The notes under the pieces: model-generated
Databases searched by the model: none
Told to the model about the DNA's origin: nothing
Seen by the model: the letters and a program-made list of their open reading frames with translations, nothing else
In this document: positions 1 through 11,400 of the stretch, in pieces
Layout: every line of letters begins with the position of its first letter
Position numbering within the stretch: position 1 is the first letter of the stretch
Made by a program: the position numbers and the translations under genes
Assembly (NCBI RefSeq): GCF_003265705.1
Contig: NW_020312817.1
Location: 46,007,113 to 46,071,112, forward strand
Direction of reading: 5' to 3'
Length of the DNA stretch: 64,000 nucleotides
Source of the DNA: Callorhinus ursinus
Taxonomy: Eukaryota; Chordata; Mammalia; Carnivora; Otariidae

Positions 1-1580
1 GTAAATTGTAGCCTGCATAAAATCTTAGTGGGGAGGGATCTTTTCTTGGATATCTATTAGCTCATGTTAAATAGCCTATGCAATTTTGGTAAGATTACCA
101 TTTTCTTTTAATCATTATAGATAGTATACAATATAATTTCAATATTAAAATATATATTTAGTTTTTGTTTCAACTTTTTAGTGAGTGTTTTCCTACATTA
201 CATATTCCAGAAGAAATATATGATCACTTTATTTCAAATTAAAATGCACTTGAACAAATGGTAAAGAAATAATTAAAAATTTAAATATAACTTTAAGCTA
301 TTTCATTAGTTCAAAAGATGGTATCTCTTCAACATTGTCTTCACATTCAGTAGCATTTTAAGTCTCAATTCATTCAATCTTTTTCTTCATATAGCTCTGA
401 ACATTTCTTTAATGGCTATACTTAGGTAGTTAGTATTTGTTTATTTGAATGCTGTTTAGAAGATCGGGGAGGTTTCAGCAAGTAAATGACATTTGATTTT
501 TAAGCAGGACCTAAAGAATACTTATGATTTGGTTATATGGACATGGGAAAGATAGCAGAAATCACCCTTAAAAACCTCAGGGGAGAGCATATGTGTATGT
601 ATTTATAAATGTATATATATCTAGATAGTAGAGTATGTGAATGGATTCATGCTTTTGAAATTATTTAGTAAAAACTTTGGCATCATAATTAGAAATTACA
701 TTTTGGCAACTGTACCTGATCTTTGTTATTATGCAAATTTTAAATGGTTGGCTTCTGCAGTTTATAGAAATAATGAATAAGGATTGTTAAGTCAAGTCAC
801 TTAGTATTTAATTTTGGATGACCTTTATTTCCATTACATTCATGCAATGTGTTTAATGATCTATTTGTAAGACCATATTAATTTTCTCCACTTAACAGTG
901 CAATGAAATAATTCTGTAAGAGACAAAACAAATCAATAACATAAAAGTTCAAATCTTGAATTAAAATGAATTCTTTGTCTAATGAGTAATGTTACTGTCA
1001 GATATTTTATTAAAATATTCTGACCTATAGGTATCCACGATTTTGTGTGGTTTAAATAACCAGAACCTGAAATTTCATTATAATTGAGTTTTTCATTTTT
1101 TGATCAAGAGCTAAGTATTTTTCAGAAATAAAAATAAAAATAGACCAGTAGGATAATAAACCATCTTAACAGTTTTCTATTATGGATCATTTTCTTTGAG
1201 GAAATCAAAATAATTTTTCTCAAGTCAAAAGAGTAACATTCTCTGAGCAAGAAAAAAATGACAAATTTTATCAAAAATACTTTTTCTTTTAGAATCATTA
1301 AAATTTATAATAAATAATCCATGCAGGACAATTCTTAACAGAGAAGAGGAAATAAAACTCAGTGCATCCAACTATAATAGGATTAATTGACACAATTATC
1401 AATTGAATACACTAAAGCAAAATCAAGATGACTGAATTTAAAGCAAAATCTAAGTATTTTTTATCACGACAAAAAAAGCAATAAAGAGAAATAAGAATAT
1501 TAAAAAGCACAAAATAATAGGAATAACTTGAGATACTCAGATAATACAAAATAGAACTTGGAGTATCAATCAATATCTGG
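1..1580. other. AT-rich non-coding stretch, nothing recognised
   Basis: Strongly AT-rich sequence with stop codons in every frame and only short chance frames. I recognise no repeat family with confidence. The last 300 bases (purine-rich, plus strand) could be degraded LINE sequence, but no motif decides it. Confidence 0.5.
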
Positions 1581-1594
1581 AAAAGGGAAAATTC

Positions 1595-1792
1595 GGAGCA
1601 CCTGGGTGGCTCAGTCATTGAACGTCTGCCTTCTGCTCAGGTCATGATCCCAGGGTCCTGGGTTGAGCCCCACATCGGGCTCCCTGTTTGGCAGGAAGCC
1701 TGCTTCTCCCTCTCCCACTCCCTCTGCTTGTGTTCCCTCTCTCTCTGTCAAATAGATAAATAAATAAAATTTTAAAAAAATTAAAAAAAAGA
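1595..1792 (+). mobile_element. CanSINE (carnivore tRNA-derived SINE)
   Basis: Starts at the SINE head (gcacctgggtggctcag), continues through the tRNA-like core (ggtcatgatcccagg) and TC-rich linker, and ends in an ATAAAT/A-rich tail. A perfect 14-bp target-site duplication (aaaagggaaaattc) lies at 1581-1594 and 1793-1806, so both ends are defined. CanSINEs are non-autonomous and are mobilised by L1 enzymes. Confidence 0.96.
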
Positions 1793-2049
1793 AAAAGGGA
1801 AAATTCAAGGAAAAAAATCAAGAAATAAAAAAATGAGAAATTACATGATCCTATGTAAAATTCATAGGGTCATTAATCTTTTACCGAATAGTACTTTTCT
1901 ATTTTATGGCCCAACATAATACATTTGATGAACAAATAACGTTTGTGCTATAAAATAGATAGAAACTTTTGTGAAGACATAGATAATCAAACAGAAACAT
2001 TAAAATAGTCCAAATTTTTAACAGATTTAACATGGCTATTGACACAGCA

Positions 2050-2470
2050 TAAAAGATCGGAACATTTTATTAATGATATTAATCTATTAGTAATTTGAAC
2101 TCTAACAACAGAGAAGAAACTCTTTTCATGTGGCTATGGAACATTTGCAAAATACTTATTTGTTTTAATCCACAAATTAAAAGAAAATAAATTTCCAAAT
2201 GAAGAATTTTATACATTTTATAGACTATAATCTGTGACTGTATAGAGACATAGAGCCAAAGTTAATCACATAAATTTAAATAATCACACACAAAAATGTC
2301 CAATAACAATGTAAAACATTCTCCTGAATAACTTTTTGGTAAAATAACAAGTTAAAAACAAAACAAATCAAAATAATTATTAATTATGGAGATTACATAC
2401 TTAAATGATATAAATAAACAAGCTGCTTTTCTATAAAACATAAAATTTTGGAAAATTAAAATTAGGAAAT
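2050..2470 (+). mobile_element. Degraded L1/HAL1-like ORF2 linker region
   Basis: The order of phrases (for example catgtggctatggaacattt near 2130) resembles the stretch of old L1 ORF2 between endonuclease and reverse transcriptase. All frames are broken. The assignment is from memory of L1M/HAL1 consensus and the limits are approximate. It may belong to the same old insertion as the neighbouring L1 blocks. Confidence 0.4.
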
Positions 2471-2499
2471 AAAATGCTGTGTAAAAGAAAATTTCTGTT

Positions 2500-3993
2500 G
2501 CTAGTAATGACAGAGTAAGTATCTGCAATATCTAGATCTAGAACAATGGTAACTACCTACAGTCACCAGAGAAAGAACAGAAGCAGATAGACCTGGATGG
2601 AGAGTACACAACCGGGAAAGAGGAGCTGAAGAAAACAAATTCAAGTTCATGTGATTTTAACCTGAGATCTGATGCTTTTGGCATGTAGTGCAGTCAGTGT
2701 GGGTGCTGATGGGGAAAAAACTCACAATATTTCTGTCCTGGGGAACTAGAAAAGTAAATCTAGAAAGCTGTGATCCCTGGAAATAATGGGGACATCTCAG
2801 AAAATATATAGGAGAGGAGGATACACACTTTCAATCAATCCACGTTTCTGATTATCCTCAAAATCATACATGCACAGAACAAGACTCAAAGAATACCTTA
2901 GCTAGGGACAGAAGATCTGAGCTGAGACTGTAGGTGCCACCCAAGGAAAGCTGAATTTGCAACTCATATCCAACCAAAATAATTGACTAGTAAAAGTGAC
3001 AATCTCTTCAGAGAAAAATAGCACAATCTCAGGATAAATTCCAACAGTATCTGACATACAAAGAAAGACAGTGGAATACACTCTCAAGAGGAAAGGTAAC
3101 AAACTGAGAGCACCTCTGAGATGACTCAAACAAATGTAAAGATAAGAATTCCCAGGGGTGCCTGGGTGGCTCAGTCATTAAGCGTCTGCCTTCGGCTCAG
3201 GTCATGATCTCAGGGTCCTGGGATCGAATCCCGCATCGGGCTCCCTGCTCAGCAGGAAGCCTGCTTCTCGCTCTACCACTCCCCCTGCTTGTGTTTCCTC
3301 TCTCGCTGTATCTCTCTTTGTCAAATAAATAAATAAAATCTTAACAAATAAAAAAAGATAAGAATTAGCAGCAGGAAAATAAAAAAAAAATTAAAAGAGC
3401 CAAATAGATGTTCTACATTTGAAAAATATAATATCAGAAATAAATTCACTGGATATATTTAACATATTATAAACAAGTTACAAAGGAAAGAGTTAATGAA
3501 CTTGAGAATAGATCAGTAGAAATCATCTAATGTGAAGAACAGAGAGAACAAAAATGTTGAATTGAAGACAAAGTTTTAGGTCTGTATTAATCAGCTTGAA
3601 CTGCCATAAAAACATGATTAATATAAAATATGATTAATATGATAAAATATGATAAAATATGATTAATGAAAACCAAACAAACAGGCCAAGGCACTTTATA
3701 GGAAAATCACTAAAAGTCAAAGAAAAAAGCTAAAGATAAAAGCAGCAAGAGAAAAAGTATATGAGAACAATGAGATTCATTGAACTACTTTCTCATCAGC
3801 TACTACAGATGACAGAGGAGAATGCAACAATATCTTAAAGTGTTGAAAGAAAAAGAAATAACCTGTCAATCCAAATCCTATATCCAATGAAATATGTTTC
3901 AAGAATGAAGGCAAAATAAAATTTCTGATATAAGAATACCAAGAGAATGGATTGCCATAGACCTATAATATAAGAAATCCTAAATGAAGGAGG
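2500..3993 (+). mobile_element. Old L1M-type fragment (ORF1 / 5' region), interrupted by a CanSINE
   Basis: The part from about 3480 to 3990 follows the L1M ORF1 region: a stretch like 'gaacttgagaatagatcag', then 'aaagcagcaagagaaaa', then 'caatccaaatcctatatcc'. Frames are destroyed by stops and indels. The part from 2500 to 3130 is assigned more weakly as L1 5' sequence. A CanSINE at 3151-3353 splits it. A short AT-rich tandem (ataaaatatgattaat-like units) sits at about 3616-3668. Confidence 0.5.
3151..3353 (+). mobile_element. CanSINE
   Basis: Typical head (ggggtgcctgggtggctcag), 'gcgtctgccttcggctcagg' core and TC-rich linker, ending in an AATAAAT tail. A perfect 13-bp target-site duplication (aaagataagaatt) lies at 3138-3150 and 3354-3366. 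It was inserted into the older L1 fragment on the same strand. Confidence 0.96.
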
Positions 3994-3999
3994 TAATCA

Positions 4000-5345
4000 A
4001 CAATATGGAGGATTAGTAGGTCCCAACACTTGTTTCCCCCACAAAAACCACAAAAACAATAAATAAACTTCTAAAAACTAACATATAGTTCTGGGAAAGA
4101 TGTGGGCTATAATAAAGAAGCAGGAGAAATGCTGAAGAGCTAAAAAACCAGAGAGGGTGGCTTCATAGAAAAGCCCAGGAAGCATTTTACCTATATTAAG
4201 CCATCCCCCAGTCCAGAGGAGCTCAACCATTAGGAGGGATGCCCTCAGAGGGATTTCAATCACAATGAAAAGGAAAGCTGGAGAAACCCAGTAAGCATCA
4301 CCGCCAAAGACATTTGCAGCCTTTGCTACTGAGGACTCCCGCATTCTTCACCAACACTGAACCCAGCTGACAGAGCTTCCAGCTCTCCCTGGCTCCGTGT
4401 CTTCTCCTAGTAGCTAAAGCTGTCACTGCAGTGTGATATGCCCCTCAGCTGTGACCTGCTCCCTGAGATCTGGGTACCACAGCCCTGGCATCGTTGGGGC
4501 TGGAGCTGCTGTTGTTCTGAGCCCCACCTCTAGGTCACAGGTCATGACTTTGACCCAAAATGACCTAGGCTGAGCTGCCCCTGCTCTGCATCACTCCTCC
4601 CAGGTCTCTACATGTGGCCATCACAGAACTGTGCTGCTGCCATTTTGTGACTATACCCTGATACTAGACTTGGGACTTTAACTCACCATCCCCAGCCCAC
4701 ACTGCTACTGCACCTTGCTCTTTGGCCCTAAGACACCACTGCTACCTGTCCTCCCAGGGCCCATGCTGCTGCTGCATGCCATCCCCCCCCCCACCCCCGA
4801 CCTGAGTCACTGTTGAGAGTCCCAGAAACCCAGACCCTGGTTATATAGGAGATCTGTACACAGCCATGTCTCAGGCTGAAGCAAGTGCTCCCAGGTCCTG
4901 GTAGTTTCACATGTACCTGATTCCAGAACCCTGGCTCTACTGCCACTCTATGTGTGTGCCAGACAGGGTGCCAAGAGAGATCCCTTCAGCTAGAACTACC
5001 TCCCATTGATGAAAAAAAGGAGGAAAACCCTAGCAGCCTTCATCTCTGAGGACCCCAATAGTCCTAGCTATCACTGCCATACATGAGACCTCCACAGTCA
5101 TGGCCACAAAAGATGCCTATGGTCTTTGCTAACACTGATTTCAACTGATGGAGCTGCATGGAGACTATGCTGCTGTGCCCTCCTCAGAATCAGAAATGCT
5201 GCACTGCACCCCATCCAGACAGTGCCCTCACAGCGAGCCACCTTTAGGTGAAAGTCTTTCCCCACCAAAGCCAGTATGAAAAGACTGAAGGAGTTGATGG
5301 TCCCTCAGATGTGCAGACATAAATGCAAAGCCATCAGAAACATGA
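4000..5345 (+). mobile_element. L1 5' UTR-like GC-rich block
   Basis: This is a GC-rich island in an AT-rich region. It contains phrases typical of old eutherian L1 5' UTRs, including 'gactatgctgctgtgccctc' near 5167 and, near its end, 'cagatgtgcagacataaatg' followed by a CATCAGAAACATGA-like stretch that normally precedes ORF1. No intact ORF follows. It stops at about 5345, where sequence of opposite orientation begins. A C-rich run is present near 4790. The L1 subfamily is not assigned. Confidence 0.6.
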
Positions 5346-5349
5346 TTAG

Positions 5350-6165
5350 TGAGAGTTTGCTTCTGGGCTCTCTATCCTGTTTCTTTGGTCTATTTTAATG
5401 CCAATACCATACTGCTTTGATTACTATGGCTTTGTAATATAGCCTGAAATCAGGAAGTGTGATGTTCTTCTTTGTTCTTCTTTCTCAGTATTGCTTTGGC
5501 TTTTCAGGGATCTTTGTGGTTCCATAAGAATTTTAGGATTGTTTTTTCTATTTTTGTGATAAAATGTCATTAGATTTCTATTAGGGATTGCACTAAATCT
5601 ATACATAGCTTAGGGTAGTATGAACAATTTAACAATATCAATTCTTTGAATCCAAGAACATGGGCTATCTTTCCATTTATTTATGTCTTCTTCATTTCTT
5701 TTATAAATGCCTTATAGTTTTCAGTGTACAGATCTTTCATCTCCTTGGTTACACCTATTTTCAAGTATTTTATTGTTTTTTAATGCTATTGTAAATGAAA
5801 TTATTTTCTTTATTTCTTTGTTTTCTTTTCTTTATTTCTTTTGTTAGTGTATAAAAACACTGCTGTTTTATATGTTGAATTGTATCATGCAACCTTATCA
5901 TTTTTTAGTTCTAACAGTTGTTTGATTAAATCTTTAGGATTTTCTCTCTATAAAAGAAAGATCATGTCTTTTGTAAACAGAGGCAATTTTACTTCTTCAT
6001 TTCCATTTTGTATGCTTTGTATTTCTTTTTCTTGCCTAATTGCTATGGTTAGACTTCCAGGTACTATGTTGAAGAGAGTGGCAAAAGTGGGCATCCTTGC
6101 CTTACTCCTGCTCTTAGAGGAAAAGCTTTCAACCAGTCACCATTGAGTATGATGTTAGCTGTGGC
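5350..6165 (-). mobile_element. L1 ORF2 reverse-transcriptase region, antisense and broken
   Basis: Read on the minus strand this follows the L1 ORF2 reverse-transcriptase domain. Landmarks on the plus strand are the antisense 'ttgattactatggctttgta' near 5419, 'ggttccataagaattttagg' near 5519, 'tagttttcagtgtacagatc' near 5714, and 'ccattgagtatgatgttagc' near 6141. The catalytic Asp-Asp area would lie near 5960-5975 and is degraded. Many stops and indels rule out function. It meets the plus-strand 5' UTR block at about 5346. Confidence 0.8.
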
Positions 6166-6179
6166 TTGCCGATGACAAA

Positions 6180-6812
6180 TGAAAGGACACTACTGCAAGA
6201 GTTATACAGTATAAATGAAATGTAATATCACTTTAATGTATATTGTGATGAATATACTCAATAAACCACAGACACTATTAAAATAATAATCAGGGCTTTA
6301 GCTAATAAGTCAAGATAATTTGGAGTAATAAAAATACTCAATTAATCCAAAAAAGGGTAAAAGACAGTGGGCCATATAGAAAACAAAAAGGCATATACTT
6401 AAATCTAATCATCTTAAGAATCATAATAAATGTAAACCAGTGTTCAACAAATCTTTTCTGTAAAAGGCCAGATAGGAAGTATTTTAGGCTTTTTAAGCCA
6501 TGTATTAAAAGCTGAACTCTGTTATTACAACACAAATGCAACCGTAAGTGATGTGTAACTGCATGTATGCTGGCTGGATTTGGCCCACAGGTCAGGTTTG
6601 CCCCACTGGCAAGAGGTTTCTGACTCCCAGTCTAAACATGCCACTTAAAACGGAGAGATTGTCTGACTGAATAAGTAGCAAGAGATAACTTTTTCTGCTT
6701 ACAAGAAATGTGCTTTAAATTTAAAGATACAAATAGATTAAAAATAAAACAATGGAAAAGGATAAAGTATGCTAATGTGAATCAAAGGAAAGTTGGGGTG
6801 GTTAGATCCCAT
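6180..6812 (+). mobile_element. L1 ORF2 N-terminal (endonuclease) remnant, split by a hAT-type insert
   Basis: The two flanks of the hAT-type insert join into the start of L1 ORF2. 'ataataaatgtaaac' at about 6423-6437 is followed, after the insert, by 'gtctaaacatgccacttaaa' at 6630. 'agagattgtctgactgaata' then leads to a stretch matching the N-terminal endonuclease region. Frames are broken. It may continue the L1M fragment at 2500-3993, with the intervening 2.2 kb inserted later. Confidence 0.6.
6438..6608 (+). mobile_element. hAT-Charlie-type non-autonomous DNA transposon remnant
   Basis: Contains the widespread motif 'ctgtaaaaggccagatagga' followed by 'gtattttaggctttttaagc', and ends with 'ggatttggcccacaggtcag' then 'gtttgccccactg', as in a common eutherian MER family. 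The central part has diverged. A possible 8-bp duplication (atgtaaac / gtctaaac, 6 of 8) sits at 6430-6437 and 6630-6637, so the right end could be as far as 6629. A second copy in opposite orientation is at 59741-59966. Confidence 0.75.
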
Positions 6813-7189
6813 TAGTCCATTTTGCACTGTAACTCCAAAATAACTTTCAAAATTTGTTATGTGGCAACAAAAGACTTGGAAATCTCTCTTGCTTTTCTTG
6901 GATCACTCTCCTCAAGGGCAGGGTGACCTTGCAGGTAGTTGGAGGCATGCAGAGACTTTATTTCTCCATCAAAGAAAAGCATTCCAAAGTGGTAGTGGTG
7001 GGGTAGGAGACAAAACACGTTGCTCTGCCCTATGACTTTTTTTCAAATCAATTTAATAAATCCTTGCTCCAATATATCGAGGAGCTTAGAATATCTGAAA
7101 ACATCAGGTCTAGAAGTGAAGCTTGTCCTTGGAGATGTGTGGCTATTTTCTATTTGATTGCCTTTTGAAAAAAACACAGCTCTTGAAAT
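6813..7189. other. Non-coding stretch, nothing recognised
   Basis: No open frame of note, no repeat family recognised, no RNA gene motif seen. Confidence 0.5.
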
Positions 7190-7600
7190 TGTCAATTTTA
7201 CTCTTTTTTTAGTAGTAATTATTTTCTGTTTGCCTTTATTATTTCCTTTCTCCTACATTTATTATGTTCATTTTATTATTCTGTTTTTAACTGGTTAAAA
7301 ACTTGATTCCATGTATTGCAATTCTTTCACTTCATAATTAAAATACTTGAATTTTGCATTAAATATATTTTGATTTTCTTTTCAGTTTTGCTATTTTCTA
7401 AGTAATCTGTAATGGAAGAAGTTCTGCTAAAATCAACAATGTATTTAAAAGGTTGTTTTTATTTAACTTCCAAATGTTTTTACTGTGAGTTTTGTGGATT
7501 GCATTTGGAATTTTATTATTCTTTGTTAATTAGTTTTATTGTGGTCACAATATAGTATACATCAAATTTGAAAAATTTAATGAGGTTTAATTTGTTTCTT
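7190..7600 (-). mobile_element. Possible antisense L1 ORF2 linker fragment
   Basis: T-rich sequence containing 'gttttattgtggtcacaata' near 7533, followed by a 'aaatttaatgaggtttaatttg'-like phrase. These match the antisense of the L1 region between endonuclease and reverse transcriptase. Heavily diverged. It could be the 5'-ward part of the minus-strand L1 at 5350-6165, but plus-strand L1 sequence lies between them. Confidence 0.4.
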
Positions 7601-7767
7601 AGTTTACAAAAAAATTTTATAAAATTTCAAATACATTAAAAAACAAAATGTATTTTTGGCAGACTATAATTGAATGTATTAGTGTCTAGTACATAATAAA
7701 TATTCAAATATTTCCCACTGCTGTACTAAAATGTCATTTTAATTCTCATGCTTTTAGTTACCGCAAT

Positions 7768-7963
7768 TTTTTTTTTTAGATTTTATTTATTATTTGAGGG
7801 AGAGAGAAAATGAGAGATAGAGAGCACGAGAAGGAAGAGGGTCAGAGGGAGAAGCAGACTCCCTGCTAAGCGGGGAGCCCGATGTGGGACTCGATCCCGG
7901 GACTCCAGGATCATGACCTGAGCCGAAGGCAGTCACTTAACCAACTGAACCACCCAGGCGCCC
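7768..7963 (-). mobile_element. CanSINE
   Basis: Reverse-complement CanSINE. The T-rich tail is at 7768, followed by a GAGAGA-rich linker, 'gggactcgatcccgggactc', 'tcatgacctgagccgaaggc' and the inverted head ending 'cacccaggcgccc'. A 9-bp target duplication with one mismatch (taccgcaat / tactgcaat) lies at 7759-7767 and 7964-7972. Confidence 0.94.
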
Positions 7964-8239
7964 TACTGCAATCAATTTTAAAGATTAAAAATATGTTACT
8001 AATGGTAAATTGTATATTATGTGTATTTTACCATCATAAAAATATACAGATGAAAAGATGTCTTATGTGCATTCCATTATATGAAAAAACCATATTACAT
8101 TTAAAATTGTGTGCATGCATCTGTGTTACAATTATCCATCATGATTTTTGCTGTTGATTATTCCTTTATTAAACATAGTTTTAATTTTTTCTGTGTTCTG
8201 ACATATGTCTCATGATTATTATATTAATAATAATATTTA

Positions 8240-9700
8240 TTGACTATCTACTATGAACCAGGATTTTAGTAAACCCTGGAGATAAAGACTTGGCCAGGAC
8301 AGGCAATGTTTCTATTCTCACAAAACATACCATCTAGTAAGGAAAAAGAAACAAACACATATACATTGTGTGTGTTTGTGTGTGTGCGTGCACGTGCACG
8401 CCTATGCATAAATCTGTGTATATACAGATTTATCTGCTTGTGTTTATTTATGTATGGTATATTTGTATGTGTGTCTACATGTATTTGTTTAAATACACAT
8501 ATGTTTGTAAGTACACACCTATAATTTATGCATACAAGTATTATTTATTTATGAAATGTTGGATAGCACTTTTCAATACATAAATACTTGGAAAAAACAT
8601 AAGGTAAGGTAAAGAAATAGAGTATAACAGACTTGAAGGCTTTTAGATGAAGGGAAGACTTCTCGGAACAGGTGACATTTAAATGGAGTCCCGAATGAAG
8701 AAAAGTCAATTATGGGAAAACCTAGGGCACAAGCGTTCCAGACAAAGAAAGCAGCTGATGCAAAAGCCTGTAGGTGAGAGTGGTAAGAATAGCAAGAAGG
8801 TCAGAGTAACTATAGTAATCATTACAGTAGCAGGATAATAAAATCATAGATTAATATTATCAGATTAATGTTTTAAGTAAATCTTTGTGACAATAACCAA
8901 AGCTGGAAAAACAGTTTGAAAGCTATAGTACTTGTCTGGGTGAGCAATGATACTTGCTTGGAATAGGTGGTAACAGTGGGGGTGAAGAAGCACAGTTAAT
9001 TTCAAGATAAAGCTGACAGCTCTAGCCGATTCATTGCATATATAGGATAAGAGCAATAGTGGAATTAAGGATTTTATTCTGAGCAACTGATTCAAAGGTG
9101 ATACCATTTTTTGAAATGGGGAACAAAAGAAGAAAGACAAAGACATATATTTGAGCAAAGGCAAGATTTCTGGTTTGTTTGTTTGTTTTTGAGTTCTATA
9201 TGTTAAATTTGAGGTGCATAGTATATACGCCAAGTGGAGAAGCCAAATAGGCAGTTGGATAGATGGCTCTGGAGGTCAAGAGGAAGGTCAAGAGAGAGGT
9301 CAGAGCTGGTGATATAAGTTTGGAAATTCATAGGGTGCAGATGGAATGTAAAGCCTTAGGGCTTAATGAGATCACCAAGGGAGAGGATGTCTGAGGATGA
9401 AGTTTGGGCATCTACTGAGTAGAAGGAGAGCAAGAGAAATCTAGAAAGAAAAGCAAATGAGTTAGAAAAAACTCAGGAGAATATTGTGTCCAATTTTAGG
9501 AAAGGATGGGAGAGGAGAAAGAGGAAGGGATGTGAGGTAGAGTAAGGGAAGGAATAAGGAGGAGAAGAAGGGAAGAGATCACTAGCAATTATGATGTGGG
9601 AAGTTTTTAATGTTGAATCACTGATGTTCACTATGTGGACAATCAACCTTAAGAGGTTTGCTTTATGTGTACTGCTACTTCTACTGTCCAATTTGGTAGA
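8240..9700 (-). mobile_element. Ancient L2 LINE, antisense, degraded
   Basis: Successive landmarks match the reverse complement of L2. These are 'ctggagataaagacttggcc' at about 8277, 'acaggtgacatttaaatgga' at about 8669, 'gttccagacaaagaaagcag' at about 8736, 'ataggcagttggatagatgg' at about 9247, and a 'ctggtgatataagtttgg' phrase at about 9307. A GT-rich microsatellite interrupts it near 8.4 kb. There is no coding capacity. Limits are approximate. Confidence 0.65.
8367..8400. repeat. Imperfect (GT)n microsatellite
   Basis: TGTGTGTGTTTGTGTGTGTGCGTGCACGTGCACG-like tract, GT with CG and CA variants. Short cysteine- and valine-rich frames across it are artefacts of the repeat. Confidence 0.9.
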
Positions 9701-10920
9701 AATCAATGTCTGTATATACCACAGACTTATGAACTTTGATTTCTTGTTTCTGATTTGATGAAAAATGTGAGTAAGTATTTGTTTGTGTTTTACTTTTGAA
9801 ATAAATTAAGATCCATTATTAAATGGATTGATTCTAGGCTCTGGTCCCACATTGATTATTTCAAAATTTTAATCACCCATTAAGTCATTAGGTGATTGTT
9901 TTGCCAATGGGTGATGATGTAATTAATGATTTAAGTGTGTTTCATCAATCATATTCAGAAAGTCAATTCCTAATTCTCTCAAAACCCAACTCAAATTCTT
10001 AATTCCTTTTATTCTGTCTTATCTGGTGATGAAAAATAGTTCAGTGTTCTCTTGGAAGTGGATGACGATGCTTTATTTATTTATTTATTTATAAAGCTGG
10101 TAAGTGATATAAGCAGGCACCCAGTTTTTGTATGGAAAATGTTTGTAGGATTAATTGAAGTCATATCAATGTTAGAATAATTCCTGGAATATTCCATGAT
10201 ATGTTTCCTGAGGAAAATTATTTCTCCATTTGTGCAGGCTTGCAGCCAGTTGCCTGTAATAATTACTGTACTGTATTCTGTTATTTGCTGACATGTTATT
10301 CCTATGACAATTGATATTTTGAATATTTTTATGGAGATCAATGATGTGAAATACATGCAAAGGACTTAGTACTCTATATTTATGCTTTTATCAGTGTCCA
10401 AATTACAGAAATACCTCAGATTTATAAAGGCTCATAGCCTACATGCAAAACTGTTGATTCAACACATGGAGAGACATTTAAATATGATTTTCAAATCTCT
10501 CTCAATATTCCTCTCCTATTCCTCATGAAAACATGGAGTTTCCAGTTTTGAAAGCTGTGACATATCAGGCTTCAATCACCTAGTTTAATAATAGATAATG
10601 ACAGTTTTTTCTTTAAAAGAGGCTTTGTGATATCTTTCATTGGTCTCTAATGCTTTAAGTTTGAGCCTTTTCAAAATTGAGAGTTTCACAGAGTTTTGTT
10701 TTATTTTGTTTTGTTTTCATTCTTAGTAAGAAGATATTTAATTCTAAGGAAGGATAAAATGAAAACCAAATGTTTACAGTTAAGGGGGATTTCCAATGAT
10801 CAAAAATAGAATGAGATTCATAAATTATACCAAAGAAGAGGGGAATCTAGGTAAGACATATTTTAGTTAACCTTTTAGTGGTCTGAGCAATAGATAATCC
10901 TAATAATATCTGTTAATTCT
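9701..10920. other. Non-coding stretch, nothing recognised
   Basis: AT-rich unique-looking sequence with a short (TTTA)n tract at about 10072-10092. Frames here are short, without recognisable domains. Confidence 0.5.
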
Positions 10921-11400
10921 TTATTGAGCCCTTACTATGTGCCAATCACTGGTCTAAGTATTTTATATGAATTAATTCATTTAAGCCAGGGTTTCTCATT
11001 CTCTGCACTGTTGACATTTTGGGCCAAATAATTCTTTGTTGTCTGGGGTCGGGGAGGGGGAGTGAGGGGGGTTGTCCTGTGCATGCAGAATGTTCAGCAG
11101 TCCTTATACTCCAGCTATCAGATGGCAGTAGCAACCCCATTATCCTCAGATGTAACAACCAAAAATATCTCTAGACATTTGTCAAAGTCTCCTGGGGAAC
11201 AAAATTCCTTCCTGAGATCCACTGATGCAAGCACTGAAACAATTTTTTGAAATACTTACTTTTGTTCTTTCCATATGATCTTTAGTGAAATGTAGATAAA
11301 GAGAGTTTCATTACCTTTCCCAAAATTACTCAGCCAGTAATCAGATACCTAGGATTTAAATCCAAGCAGTCATATTCTTAAGTACTGTACTATACTATTT
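10921..11400 (-). mobile_element. MIR SINE, split by MER20
   Basis: The left arm (to 10986) reads 'gcccttactatgtgccaatc', then 'actggtctaagtattttata'. The right arm (from 11225) includes 'ttacctttcccaaaattact', 'cagccagtaatcagatacct' and 'aggatttaaatccaagcagt'. In order, these are the reverse complement of the MIR tail, core and tRNA-like head. The two arms are continuous across MER20, so MER20 is the younger of the two. Confidence 0.8.
10987..11224 (-). mobile_element. MER20 (hAT-Charlie non-autonomous DNA transposon)
   Basis: Starts 'cagggtttctcattctctgc', has 'actgttgacattttgggcca', 'aataattctttgttgtctgg' and later 'atatctctagacatttgtca', and ends 'cctgagatccactg'. This matches the reverse complement of MER20 as I know it. 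The 8-bp flanks (atttaagc at 10979-10986, atgcaagc at 11225-11232) agree at 6 of 8 bases, as expected for an aged hAT duplication. It lies inside a MIR. Confidence 0.87.

Noticed and set aside
8306..8583. Cysteine-rich frames resembling a small secreted peptide
   Set aside because: The Cys/Val pattern comes from the (GT)n microsatellite at 8367-8400 read in two frames.
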